Shown: positions 22,403 to 32,312 of the stretch, piece by piece | Layout of the letters: every line of letters starts with the position of its first letter | Numbering within the stretch: the stretch's first letter is position 1 | Source of the DNA: Cotesia glomerata | Taxonomy: Eukaryota; Arthropoda; Insecta; Hymenoptera; Braconidae | Assembly (NCBI RefSeq): GCF_020080835.1 | Contig: NC_058161.1 | Coordinates: 18,837,603-18,901,602 of the forward strand | Reading direction: 5' to 3' | Length of the DNA stretch: 64,000 bases | Notes under the pieces: model-generated | What the model was told of the DNA's origin: nothing | The model's database searches: none | What the model saw: the letters and a program-made list of their open reading frames with translations, nothing else | Made by a program: the position numbers and the translations under genes

Positions 22403-25330
22403 TTTTTAACTAACGTTATTTTTGAGCTTTACTCGACTAGTTAAGAGATATTACGACAAAATTCCGAGTAAATTCCAACATGAGGACCAATGCAAAAGAT
22501 TGATTTCTATGAAATCTACCTAAAAAGTGCATAGTTAACTGAATTATACCGTCACAAGTATAAAAATATTTCTGAACTTCTTTTGTAGTTACTTGAACTA
22601 TCCATTAGTTTTAGTAACTATTGTTGAATAGTTATATCGACTATATTTTAATAAATATTTTTCCGTTATCGTATTAAACAAAAAATTATTAGCTGACTGA
22701 AAGGTTGTTACGGACGATATCTTAGATAGCTTAACTAGAAAAGCCCTTGATGCGTAACCAAAAGATCCGGGTTCGATTCTCGGTCCGGGCAGTCCGAATT
22801 ATTTTTTCTGTTTTCTGAGTTAAAGTTAATCAAGACTAGATTTAACGTGCGTGCGCCTGATTGTTAGTATAGAATTTTATATATTTTCATTCTTATGATA
22901 TATTTGACCAACCACATTACGAATAAAATGGCTTTACATATATTTCATCTCAATTTTACGTTGGGATGACTATTAAGCCCATATTTAACTAAACATAGTT
23001 TAACTAACTATATATTGTGGTTCAATATAATAAAAAATTTTAGGTATAAGAATTTCAATTAAATAGTCCCGTGTAAAAAAAAATCGTCTTAAAATTGTCG
23101 TTTGTTTAAGATCTTAAACGTGACACAAACCAAGACTATTTTAAGACGCTAAAAAAAAATTTCCGAGAGCAGATTTTTGAAAATTTGGTTTTTAGACATT
23201 TTTTAGACGATTTTACGACTTTCTAACTGCAATATTTTTGAGTAAAATGTTTTTAAATTGAATTTAAAATTGTTAAAAAATTATTATCCGACAATTTTAA
23301 GACTTTTTTAAGACGTTTCGTTTTAATGTTCCAGGGCTCTGTCGCTGTTAGCTCATCTTAAAATAGTCTCTAAATTTCTTTTTAAGATTTTTTTAAGACT
23401 AACTTGAGATTATTTTAAGATAATTTAAAGACGCTCCATAATAATTTTCCGAAGCTGCAATAATTTTTTTAAGACTATTTTAAGATTTTGGTCTCAAAAT
23501 AATTTTTCAATGACTTAAAAAAATCTTAAAATAGTCTGAAATAAATCTTAAAATAGTCTTAAAAAAATCTTACAGCGACAGAGCTCCGGAACATAATGAA
23601 ATTATGGAGCGTCTTTAAATCGTCTTGAAAAAATCTTAAATAAATCTTAAAAAAAATATTAAAAAATTTCCAGGCTATTTTAAGATGATAACACAGTTGC
23701 AGCTCCGGAAAATTATTATCAAGCGTCTTTAAATTGTCTTAAAATGATCTTAAGTTAGTCTTAAAAAAATCTTAAAAAGAAATTTAGAGACTATTTTGAG
23801 AAGAGCTAACAGCGACCGAGCCCCGGAACATTAAAACGGAACGTCTTAAAAAAGTCTTAAAATTCTTGGATAATAATTTTTTAACAATTTTAAATTCAAT
23901 TTAAAAACATCTTACTCAAAAATATTGCGGTTAGAAAGTCGTGAAATCGTCTAGGAAATGTCTAAAAATTAATTTTCATAACAAATTCGAGAACCAAATT
24001 TTCAAAAATCTGCTCTCGGAATTTTTTTTTTGGCGTCTTAAAAGAGTCTTGGTTTGTGTCACGTTTAATATCTTAAACAAACGACGATTTTAAGACGATT
24101 TTTTTTTACACGGGGTGATGCTATTCAACCAAATTTTCCAAGTGCAGAGAACCAAATTTTCCTTCCAGTGTACTAATTTGTTACCACAAAATGTCTTATG
24201 TCGTCTGGAAAAATTTTTAACTTCCCGCTAAGAAAATCGAAGATTTTCAAAAATCGGGTAAGCGTTTCGGTAAACCTTTGGTTACCGTTATTTCATAACA
24301 ATTTGGCAACCCATGACATACCGAACTTAGGCACTTCCACAGTTTTGCCTAAAGAAGCTCGATCGTGGTATGCCAAGTTTCGGTAAACCTTTAGTTACCG
24401 TTATTTCATAACAGTTTGGCAACCCATGAAATGCCGAACTTAGGCATTGCCACAGATTTTTCGAAGTGAGCCCGAGTTTGGTGAACCAAACTTCGGTAAG
24501 CCTTTGGTTACCGTTATTTCATACTAATTAGGCAATCTATGACATGCCGAACTTAGGTATTGCCACAGGTTTGCCTAAGTGAGCCCGAGCTTGGTGAACC
24601 AAACTTCGGTAAACCTTTGGTTACCGTTATTTCGTACCAATTAGGCAATCCATGATATGCCGAACTTAGGCAGTGCCAAACTATTACGAGATTACATCGA
24701 ATGTGGAATTCTTTTGGCATACCAATGTTCGGCTTGCCTAATTTTAAACAAATAAGATCCGAATTGGGCTAGCCTAAGTTCGGATAGCCAACTTCGCCCC
24801 GAACTGATTTTTCGGCATGCCTCACTAAAATTCTAGTCGGGTAGGTATGAAATGAGCGGGAAGTTGCACGAATGGCCTTCAGGGTCTACCGTTTTTCTAA
24901 TTTTTTTTTTTTGCGTGATGATAAATATTGTAAGTATAATTACTTTGGTGAAAAAGTTCTAAGTGTAACTCTTGACTTATTGTTGACTGGCTTGTCCCAT
25001 GTTGACATGTGGCAATATTCTGAATCTTCGTTGTAGTGATCAGCAGTTCGTTGAACTTCATACCATTGTCCGGAATACTGAAAAGATAACAAACTTTTAT
25101 TATTATTGCTATCAATTTTCCACCAGGTCTAATTATATATTCTGAAAAATCTAAATATATCTGCTGACACGTACCCTATTGTAATCAATCGGGTCTGAAA
25201 TTATTTGAGGACAAGGGCCGTCGTACAATGGTTGAGAGTTAGAAGATGATGACGAAGAAGAAAATGAAGAAGATGATGACTGCGCAAGAGCGCCAGCAAT
25301 TGAGCAGAAAAGAATCACCAGGACAAACAT
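18845..25330 (-). CDS. Secreted lipocalin, apolipoprotein-D-like, four exons, 232 aa
   Basis: Predicted exons: 25175-25330, 24944-25077, 19159-19326, 18845-19085. Donors are GTACGT, GTAATT and GTAAGT; all acceptors are AG. Phases 0, 2 and 2 match and the exons sum to 699 nt. The start is the Met opening the signal peptide MFVLVILFCSIAGALAQ. A serine tract follows, then the lipocalin entry GPCPQIISDPIDYNR joined to YSGQWYEVQRTAD, the family's G-x-W motif. Exon 3 carries DYNNYAIVWACDNRG, the conserved strand with a disulphide Cys. Exon 4 carries MFSRTPTP, a C-terminal helix and a last Cys. Four cysteines fit the usual pairs. The protein should bind a small hydrophobic ligand extracellularly. 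It ends in about 30 nearly uninterrupted serines, encoded by a TCT microsatellite. Intron 2 (5.6 kb) is full of mobile elements, so this join is the least certain. Confidence 0.8.
18856..18942. repeat. (GAA)n / (TTC)n microsatellite inside the lipocalin coding exon
   Basis: An almost pure trinucleotide tract of about 28 units. Read in the lipocalin frame it gives TCT serine codons; read on the plus strand it gives an artefactual poly-Glu frame. Confidence 0.95.
19665..19966. mobile_element. MITE, CACTGAAA ends, TA target duplication
   Basis: Starts CACTGAAAAAAATTTTC and ends GAAAATTTCTTTCAGTG, flanked by TA on both sides. The inverted ends extend through TTACCGTTAAATT and a TCGTGGGA block. 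A partial relative starts at about 25690. It lies in intron 2 of the lipocalin gene. Confidence 0.8.
20160..20940 (+). repeat. Two diverged direct repeats in the lipocalin intron
   Basis: The block with GATAAAATAACTA, GTCAAATTA, GAGCTACTATTTCTAAACT and the following sequence occurs at about 20285-20570 and again at about 20648-20925. It looks like a local duplication or part of the adjoining Helitron. No coding capacity. Confidence 0.45.
20957..21023. repeat. (TA)n microsatellite
   Basis: A pure AT dinucleotide tract of more than 30 units at the left edge of the Helitron-like segment. Confidence 0.95.
21024..22322 (+). mobile_element. Helitron (3' end defined, 5' end uncertain)
   Basis: The 3' terminus is diagnostic: a GC-rich hairpin GCGCCCAGCGAAGCGGGCG, a short spacer GGTAACAG, then CTAG immediately followed by T. 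This is the Helitron 3' signature of a hairpin plus CTRR with insertion before T. A duplicated internal block (CAAAACTACTGAAGC, then CGACGCAGAA and GGTTATAGGCTACTTATTTTTG) occurs at about 21040-21150 and 21385-21475. No intact Rep/helicase frame is present. The 5' TC end could not be placed and probably lies at the TA microsatellite. Confidence 0.7.
22324..22398. repeat. (TA)n microsatellite after the Helitron end
   Basis: A pure AT dinucleotide tract of about 35 units directly downstream of the Helitron CTAG terminus. Confidence 0.95.
22555..22990 (+). mobile_element. tRNA-derived retroposon-like repeat, copy 1
   Basis: A tRNA-like segment (about 22705-22795) carries a degenerate A-box region (TTAGATAGCTTAAC) and a clear B box GGTTCGATTCT within a T-arm-like GGGTTCGATTCTCGG. 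The acceptor stem does not close, so it is not a functional tRNA. Upstream (AGTTATATCGACTATATTTT) and downstream (TCTGTTTTCTGAGTTAAAG) flanks are shared with the copy near 37015-38045. Confidence 0.65.
23068..24114. mobile_element. Foldback element, palindromic along its length
   Basis: Starts CCCGTGTAAAAAAAAATCG and ends CGATTTTTTTTTACACGGG. The two halves are inverted copies over most of about 1 kb (CAAACCAAGACTATTTTAAG near 23128 mirrors the right half near 24040). Internally the motif GACTATTTTAAGA and its complement recur many times. The flank GT on both sides may be a 2-bp duplication. No coding capacity. It lies in intron 2 of the lipocalin gene. Confidence 0.8.
24213..24900 (-). mobile_element. 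Helitron/HINE-like element with a 113-bp minisatellite core
   Basis: The left end T-run plus AACTTCCCGCTAAG and the right end CGTTTTTCTAA, with AGCGGGAAGTTGCACG and ATGGCCTTCAGGGTC, are those of the CA-core family. The interior has no CA tract; it holds tandem 113-bp units. Confidence 0.65.
24265..24690 (+). repeat. 113-bp tandem repeat, about 3.7 units
   Basis: The motif TTCGGTAAACCTTTGGTTAC recurs at 24265, 24378, 24491 and 24604, a constant 113-bp period. Each unit carries TTATTTCATAAC-type, GGCAACCCATGACAT-type and CGAACTTAGGCA-type blocks. Inverted forms of the motif (GGTAAACC/GGTTACC, TTCGGCATGCC) suggest hairpins in each unit. Confidence 0.9.
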
Positions 25331-25419
25331 TTTTGTTTGTTCGAATAAACTTCTTTGCAATCGCGGATACCAAATGGCTATCTTCAACCGATTTAATAAG
25401 TATATATTCAATTCATTCC

Positions 25420-26257
25420 ACTTGTTTAAACAGCTTTATTTTTATATAGAAGATTGAAAAAATAACATTTAATGATTATGATGAAATTTTTTAATGATTA
25501 TAAAATAAACAGCAACTTGCAGTGATTGTGTAACTGACAATTACAAATTATAAATACAAAAAATTTTGGCTTAATTATTTTATGTCCAAATTATTGTATA
25601 AATAATTTATATGTGTAATAGCATAATAAATTCTATTTGTATAAATACAAGCGTTTAAAAATTCTATAAGAATATCATTTGAATAGTACACGGAAAGAAA
25701 TTTTCTTTAAAATTCACCATTAAATTAACGAGAAAAATTACCAGACTGTACTGTAATCGTGGGACGCTAAGACACTGCTTTGCAATTTACTAGTAACAGA
25801 AATACTTTTTACAGTTGTGTGCAGAGTTGCAAATATTGAGTACTTTTTTTAATGTATTCCTTCTTCATTACTAAGTATTACTTGAATTAGTAATTAAAAA
25901 AAAGAAAAATAAAAAATATATCTTATTTTTACTTAGAATTCTTGCCATTATTAAGTATAACATTATTTTTTATTTAGTAACAAATAAAATACTAGTAACT
26001 TTTTATTTTTATTTTACGAATTTACCAATATCAAATATTACTGGCCTGAATAATTAAGGAAAACAAATATTAAAAAAATGCTTTCATAATACTTGACATC
26101 AGTAGCCGTTATCGAAATTTATTTTAATTCAATTTATTTTTTTTTAGAACTCCATACTCGAATGTACATAAAAAAATTTACCGCCTCAGAAGCTTCACAA
26201 AAGTTTTTTAATATCATGAGAAAAACCTCTTCTATTATGTCAATTAATAGTTTTACA
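25420..26257. other. Upstream region of the lipocalin gene, no other gene seen
   Basis: AT-rich DNA. A partial CACTG/ACGGAAAG-end MITE with TCGTGGGA starts at about 25690. No promoter element was identified with confidence. Confidence 0.4.
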
Positions 26258-26785
26258 AGCAACCTAGTCACTATGTGACTACCGAAAATTGCGAATTAAA
26301 AATTAGTGAAATTATGCTTTATTAAATAATGACATATTAAATTGCACTGTACTTTCTTAACTATTGACATTTTTAGATATATAAACTCATCTCGATGATA
26401 CACTCATTAAGAGCCTTCATTTGAGTACCCACATGCATTTTGATATATTTTTCATGTATACATATATATAATATATATATAAATATATAAATAAATGATG
26501 TGGGTACTCAAATGAAAGGTCTCGATAAGTGTAATGTCGGGGTGAGCTTATATCCTTGAAAATGTCAATATTTCACAAGATATTTGTTAAATTACACTGT
26601 ACTTTTTTAACTATTGACATTTTTATAGATATAAGCTCGTTATGATGTTACACTCATCAAGAGCTTTCATTTGAGTACCCACATGCATTTTGATATATTT
26701 TTCATATATACATATATATAATATATATAAATATATGAAAAATTGATGTGGGTACTCAAATGAAAGGTCTCGATGAGAATCCGAG
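26258..26785 (-). mobile_element. Palindromic-monomer repeat family, inverted right-end copy
   Basis: Opens with AGCAACCTAGTCACTATGTG, the inverse of the right end seen at 31838 and 42437, then carries two palindromic monomers (CATTTGAGTACCCACATGCA ... TGTGGGTACTCAAATGAAAG). Confidence 0.75.
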
Positions 26786-26970
26786 TGAATATTACAGTTT
26801 ACTTTTTTCCGTGTACAGACATACGGACATCATCGCGGAAACATTCGGGGAAGCTTTCTAGGACCTCAAAACGTCAACATCCGTTGAAAACTCGATTTTT
26901 GAAAAACAGGGTAAAACCAATAACTTCCCAACTTTTTAAAATTTTCAATTTTCTTAGCGGGAAAAGTTAA
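26785..26970 (+). mobile_element. Fragment of the ACGGAAAAAAGTAA MITE joined to a CA-core family right end
   Basis: GAATATTACAGTTTACTTTT and TTCCGTGTACAGAC give the MITE end. From 26815 the sequence follows the right part of the CA-core family (CTTTCTAGGACCTCAAAACG, TTAGCGGG). Both pieces are truncated. Confidence 0.6.
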
Positions 26971-27152
26971 AGACATTAATTTTATACGTTTTCAAAAATA
27001 ATTAACTCATTTTATTATACAGATGTGATTGTGAAGAAACTTTATTATTATAAAATAAAATCAGATAAAATCATCACTTACATAAAATTGTCTTTCCACA
27101 AAAACAGAATATTAAATATTCGTTCTAAAAATCTAAAATTAATAGTAATTTT

Positions 27153-27532
27153 TCAAAATTTATAAGATGAAAAAGTGTTTGCACAATTTGAATGATCGTG
27201 TATGGATATCTCAGGCACTGGAAGATTGAATTTATTAAAAGCTTCACGTACTAACGTTTTTAGATTGGCCATTGGAACGGGATCACGAGCAAAAACATTC
27301 ATCTTTTGGATACTGTAGAAAATAAATTGAATAATTATTAGCTTCCTTATCAGTATTAAGTCAAATATATACTTATATGGCCATATGAAAATTTTTTTCC
27401 ACATGCTGTTCATAATAATAAATGATAAGTTAACAAGATTTATAAACTTACTGTTTATTTCCACGATTTTCACAAATCCAAGCTATTGTATATCTACTAG
27501 CGTCAAAATTCGAGCCCTCCCTTGGGTATTTA
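27153..27532 (-). pseudogene. Lipocalin paralogue fragment (3' end only)
   Basis: Two exons are recognisable. The last (27153-27312) encodes a C-terminus with NVFARDPVPM, a helix REAFNKFNLPVPE and a final Cys, parallel to exon 4 of the complete lipocalin. The preceding segment (27452 to about 27532) encodes RYTIAWICENRGNK and joins through donor GTAAGT in the same phase, matching the 3' part of exon 3 (YAIVWACDNRG). The 5' half of that exon, the G-x-W exon and the signal peptide exon were not found between 27532 and the repeat block starting at 27818. It is therefore a tandem-duplicate remnant, or a gene whose first exons lie beyond the repeats and were missed. It has no serine tail. Confidence 0.7.
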
Positions 27533-28473
27533 CTTCCGTTATTTTTAATTTATAAAAAAATAAATATTCTTTGGCCGTGAACGTAAATGTTCTTTAATTA
27601 AATATTTACTTATTGATCTGTGAGTAGCATTTCTTAATTCAATGAAACTTTTTAGTTTTCCACGAAAAAGTTTTTAGCTTAATTTAAAAATAAATTGTTT
27701 TTCAATAAAATAATTTATTTTCTTCATTTAAATTCTTCAATAATATTAATTAAATAAAAATTTATTGAATTAAAAATAATAAGTTTGTTATTTAAAGAAA
27801 AAAATTTTGTCTCCAGGATAGTCATATGATAAAATCGGTTTTTTTAATGAAATTTAGTGTCATTGTAAAGATCTTGACTTGAATTTGTGCCTTTTCAACG
27901 TTTCATATCATTCTCACCAATAATCAATTTATGAAGATAAGTATTTAGGCGGCATTCAAAAATGCTCTATTTCTTGATGCATAATTGAGAAATGACCTTG
28001 TATCTTGTGTACTATTGACATTTTGAAAGATATAACCTCATCCCGACATTACACTCATCGAGACCTTTCATTTGAGTACCCACATCAATTTTTCATATAT
28101 TTATATATATTATATATATATATATATATGTATATTCGAAAAATATATCAAAATGCAAGTGGGTACTTAAATGAAAGCACTTGACGAGTGTAACATCGGG
28201 ATGAGCTTATATCTTTAAAAATATCAATAATTAAGAAATGACCTTGTATCTTGTAAACTACTGACATTTTTAAAGATATAAGCTCATCCCGATGTTACAC
28301 TTATCAAGAGCTTTCATTTGAGTACCCACATGCATTTTGATATATTTTTTGTATATACATGTTATATATATAATATATAAAATATATGAAAAATTGATGT
28401 GGGTACTCAAATGAAAGCTCTTGATGAGTGTAACATCGGGATGAGCTTATATCTTTAAAAATATCAATAATTA

Positions 28474-28745
28474 CACTGATAGAAGGATTTATTTGTATTA
28501 AAAAAATATTTGTTAATAGTTAACAAATCATTTATTAGAGACCATTTTTTAGTATCAAACAAATATTTCTTAGTATTTAAAATGATTTGTTTGTATTTAA
28601 TAAATCTGATATTCATTTATTAAATATTAATAAATCTTTTTAAATACTAAGAAATATTTGTTAAGGACTAAAAAGTGGTCTCTAATAAATGATTTGTTAA
28701 ATATTAACAAATATTTTTAACTATAAACAAATCTTTTTATCAGTG
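28474..28745. mobile_element. MITE, CACTGATAGAAGG ends, TA target duplication
   Basis: CACTGATAGAAGGATTT at the left mirrors AAATCTTTTTATCAGTG at the right. TA flanks both sides, and the uninterrupted monomer reads straight across as AATAATTAAGAAAT. The same end type is at 56126-56405. The interior is mostly TTTGTTAA/TTAACAAAT palindromes. Confidence 0.85.
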
Positions 28746-29121
28746 TAAGAAATAACCTTGTATCTTGTAAACTACTGACATTTTTAAAGATATAAGCTCA
28801 TCCCGATGTTACACTTATCAAGAGTTTTCATTTGAGTACCCACATGCATTTTGATATATTTTTCGTATATACATGTTATATATATAATATATAAAATATA
28901 TGAAAAATTGATGTGGGTACTCAAAATGAAAGCTCTTGATGAGTGTAACATCGGGATGAGCTAGCTTATATCGTTAAAAATATCAATAATTAAGAAATGA
29001 CCTTGTATCTTGTAAACTACTGACATTTTTAAAGATATAAGCTCATCCCGATATTACACTCATCAAGAGCTTTCATTTGAGTACCCACATGCATTTTGAT
29101 ATATTTTTCGTATATACATTA

Positions 29122-31232
29122 GGGTGATTCAAAAAAAAAGAATATTTTGTTTTTCGTTTGGTACTCTGAAAAATAGGTTCCTAGACACCTCTAAGAAAGC
29201 CTCTCCAAGCATGAGTTCTTAATTGTAACGGGAAAGTCCTCCTTCTTACAGTTTTCTATTTTTTCTTATTATCAGATAGAAAAATTTATATCTCGCTTCC
29301 AACTACTTGAAAAAATGTCTTGTTCCTTAGATTTTGTAGGAAATTGAATGCTCTACAAAAAAGGTCTCTTACGATTTTTTCGTAAACCCAACCGTTTAAA
29401 AGATATTAACGGTTAAAGTTTGATTATTTTTGGGAAAATTTTTTATTTCTTATGAATTTTATAACTCAATGAAAAAAAATCATTATGAATGATGAAACTC
29501 ATAGTTTTGTAGGAAATTTACTGCTCTATAAAAATGGTCTCTTATGATTTTTCGATCAAGTTGAGCGTTTACGAGATATTCATCGTCAAACATCAATGCA
29601 TATCAATTTTTCTAGTTTTTGATCAATAATTCGAAAAATTTCAATTTATTCTCTGAGTTTCAAGGAAATTTAGACAAATTTGAGTTTTTATTATAAAAGC
29701 AACTCCTATAGATGTTTTCTGTTCAAAAATTCATTTGAAAGTTTTTATTCTAATAATATTTTTTTTTAATTTTATCTTTAATAATTTAAAATCTTAATCG
29801 CGTTGTCATTTATTATTATGAAATTTGTTCAGTGCGTATTTTTAAATTGTTTTTCACAAAATATACATAAAATTTTCGTTCGAGGGGATTTTTCTTTTGA
29901 ATTTTTTGAAAAATTTATTCGAGTACAAAAATATCAATTCATTGATTTCTTCAGCAACTTGTGAAAAAATGATTTTGCATTTATGGTATTTAAGTGATGA
30001 ACTTGCCATTTTATCATTATTTGACGATACCGTTTCATTGGAAGTAAAAAAAAATATTGTTGGAGCTGCTAATACTCGTAACGGTACAGATTCTAAAGCT
30101 AAAAAATTTATAATTGATAAAAACGATTTGAATTCATTAACGCAAAAAAGTCTGAGTGACTTTGTTTCTAAAAAGTCTTTAAATCTCTTTAAAATCTTTG
30201 ATTTACCATATGACTTCCTTGATAAAGATATTGAATCGTGGCCTACTAATGACAGTTACATTGAAAATAAAGAATACTTTAACCAATTGAAAGGTGTTAA
30301 TGATTCAGCAGAACAAGCTGTTGCATTAGTTAGTGAGTATAATCAATGCTTGACAAAAAATGAAGATCAATTCCAATACTTATTGCAAGTTATCAAAGAA
30401 CATCGAAAAAAATACCCAAACTGCAATAGAGGAAATTATTTACAGTAAAAGTGTACCGTTATGTTGAAAATATTGAAAATTATATGGCAGTCTATAATTA
30501 AATAAATAAATTCTTCGATAAAAAAGTGAAACACATGTGAAACACACTAAATTGAATTATATATTTAAAAAAATGCACTAATTTTTTGTTTTAATGTAAT
30601 CAAACATGCCCAAGACTAAAAAAACTAATTAAAAAAATAGTTCATAATATATTTCTATTTATAGAAACTCAAATTTGTCTAAATTTCCTTGAAACTCAGA
30701 GAATAAATTGAAATTTTTCGAATTATTGATCAAAAACTAGAAAAATTGATATGCATTGATGTTTGACGATGAATATCTCGTAAACGCTCAACTTGATCGA
30801 AAAATCATAAGAGACCATTTTTATAGAGCAGTAAATTTCCTACAAAACTATGAGTTTCATCATTCATAATGATTTTTTTTCATTGAGTTATAAAATTCAT
30901 AAGAAATAAAAAATTTTCCCAAAAATAATCAAACTTTAACCGTTAATATCTTTTAAACGGTTGGGTTTACGAAAAAATCGTAAGAGACCTTTTTTGTAGA
31001 GCATTCAATTTCCTACAAAATCTAAGGAACAAGATATTTTTTCAAGTAGTTGGAAGCGAGATATAAATTTTTCTATCTGATAATAAGAAAAAATAGAAAA
31101 CTGTAAGAAGGAGGACCTTCCCGTTACAATTAAGAACTCATGCTTGGAGAGGCTTTCTTAGAGGTGTCTAGAAACCTATTTTTCAGAGTACCAAACGAAA
31201 AAAAAAATATTCTTTTTTTTTGAATCACCCTA
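29122..31232. mobile_element. hAT-like DNA transposon with about 570-bp inverted repeats and 8-bp TSD
   Basis: Ends are TAGGGTGATTCAAAAAAAA and the inverse TTTTTTTTGAATCACCCTA. The octamer ATATACAT flanks both sides (29114-29121, 31233-31240), and neighbouring monomers show it once (GTATATACATGTTATA) at the empty site. Inverted repeats extend to about 29690 and from about 30666, with very few differences, so the insertion is recent. The interior carries the reading frame at 29897-30448. Confidence 0.88.
29897..30448 (+). CDS. Transposon-borne protein remnant (183 codons, function unknown)
   Basis: The frame lies centrally between the long inverted repeats. It opens without an ATG; the first Met is about residue 25, so the 5' part of the original gene is missing or lies in another frame (a second short frame opens with ATG at 29819). 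The sequence is compositionally normal protein, not AT-junk: HLWYLSDELAILSLFDD, KKSLNLFKIFDLPYDFLDK and DQFQYLLQVIKEHRKKYPNC are well-formed amphipathic segments. From memory, comparable LWYLS-P/D-EL and QYLLQVxxEHRKxFPxC motifs occur in uncharacterised mobile-element-associated proteins of arthropods and cnidarians; this was not checked. No catalytic residues were identified. Confidence 0.5.
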   Translation: MNFLKNLFEYKNINSLISSATCEKMILHLWYLSDELAILSLFDDTVSLEVKKNIVGAANTRNGTDSKAKKFIIDKNDLNSLTQKSLSDFVSKKSLNLFKIFDLPYDFLDKDIESWPTNDSYIENKEYFNQLKGVNDSAEQAVALVSEYNQCLTKNEDQFQYLLQVIKEHRKKYPNCNRGNYLQ

Positions 31233-31838
31233 ATATACATGTTATATATATAATATATAAAATATATGAAAAATTGATGTGGGTACTCAAATGAAAGCTC
31301 TTGATGAGTGTAACATCGGGATGAGCTTATATCTTTAAAAATATCAATAATTAAAAAATGTCATTGCTATCTTGTCAACTACTGAAATTTTTAAAGATAT
31401 AAGCTCATCCCGATGTTACACTAATCAAGAGCTTTTATTTGAGTACCCACATGCATTTTGATATATTTTATATATATTTATATATATAAATATATGAAAT
31501 ATATAAAATATATTATATATAAATATATAAAATATATGAAAAATCGATATGGGTACTCAAATGAAAGCTCTTGATGAGTGTAACATCGTGATGAGCTTAT
31601 ATCTTTAAAATATATATTATATATATGTATATATGAAAAATATATCGAAAATGGATGTGGGTACTCAAATGAAAGCTCTTGATCAGTGTAACATCGGGAT
31701 GAGATTATATCTTAAAAAACGTCAATAGTTAAGAAAATACAGTGCAATTTAACAAAAATCATTATTTAATAAAGCAAAATTTTATTTATTTATAGCTTAC
31801 AATCCACTGCAGTCACATAGTGACTGCGAGGTTGCTAG

Positions 31839-32312
31839 TTATTTTTTTTATACAAAGGAAAAAAGTTCTTCTAATTTATTATATAAAATAAAATTGAAGT
31901 TATGATAGAGTAAAGTGGGAGAACAATAGACAGTTCTTGGCCCATACAAACCTCATTACATTCTTTAATCCGTGGCTTCCGTCGTAATTTCATCCACATA
32001 GATGTCTCCGATGAATCATTCTAATAAATAATTTTTCCGGACATTAACGGGATTACATTCAATAAAATACTAGCTCGGTAAAATAAAATTTAATTTAATA
32101 TTTTATTAATAAATAAAACTTCTATAATCAATAATCAACAAATAATTATTCTTCCGGTTGAAACTTAAAACTATCGTAACAATAATTCTAGTTAACGACC
32201 CATTAATCGAACAATAAGTCAGTAAGTTAAATTATACATTATTACTTATTACAATGTTAATGATTTAACGAGTTAATAATAATAATTGTTTTTATTACAG
32301 ATAATTCCTACG
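31839..32312. other. Intergenic DNA downstream of the Venus-flytrap-like receptor gene
   Basis: AT-rich, no gene recognised. It would include the 3' UTR of the minus-strand gene ending at 32313. Confidence 0.4.

Larger units (their letters stand above)
27818..31838 (+). mobile_element. Palindromic-monomer repeat family, long copy split by a hAT-like element
   Basis: The left end CAGGATAGTCATATGATAAA and the right end CACATAGTGACTGCGAGGTTGCT-type block are shared with 40247-42437 and 51686 onwards. Between them lie palindromic monomers, each with TTGACATTTTTAAAGATATA, GCTCATCCCGATGTTACAC, CTTTCATTTGAGTACCCACA, a TATATA spacer and the same blocks inverted. A MITE (28474-28745) and the hAT-like element (29122-31232) are inserted. 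Confidence 0.85.

Noticed and set aside
22705..22800. Functional tRNA genes at 22705, 37861, 39660, 58501 and 59760
   Set aside because: Only the T arm and part of the D arm are intact; acceptor or anticodon stems do not pair and no proper Pol III terminator follows at the right place, unlike the tRNA-Tyr at 15073.
29122..29128. Telomere-like TTAGGG at several element ends
   Set aside because: Single occurrences that belong to hAT-like ends TAGGGTG; no TTAGG arrays are present.
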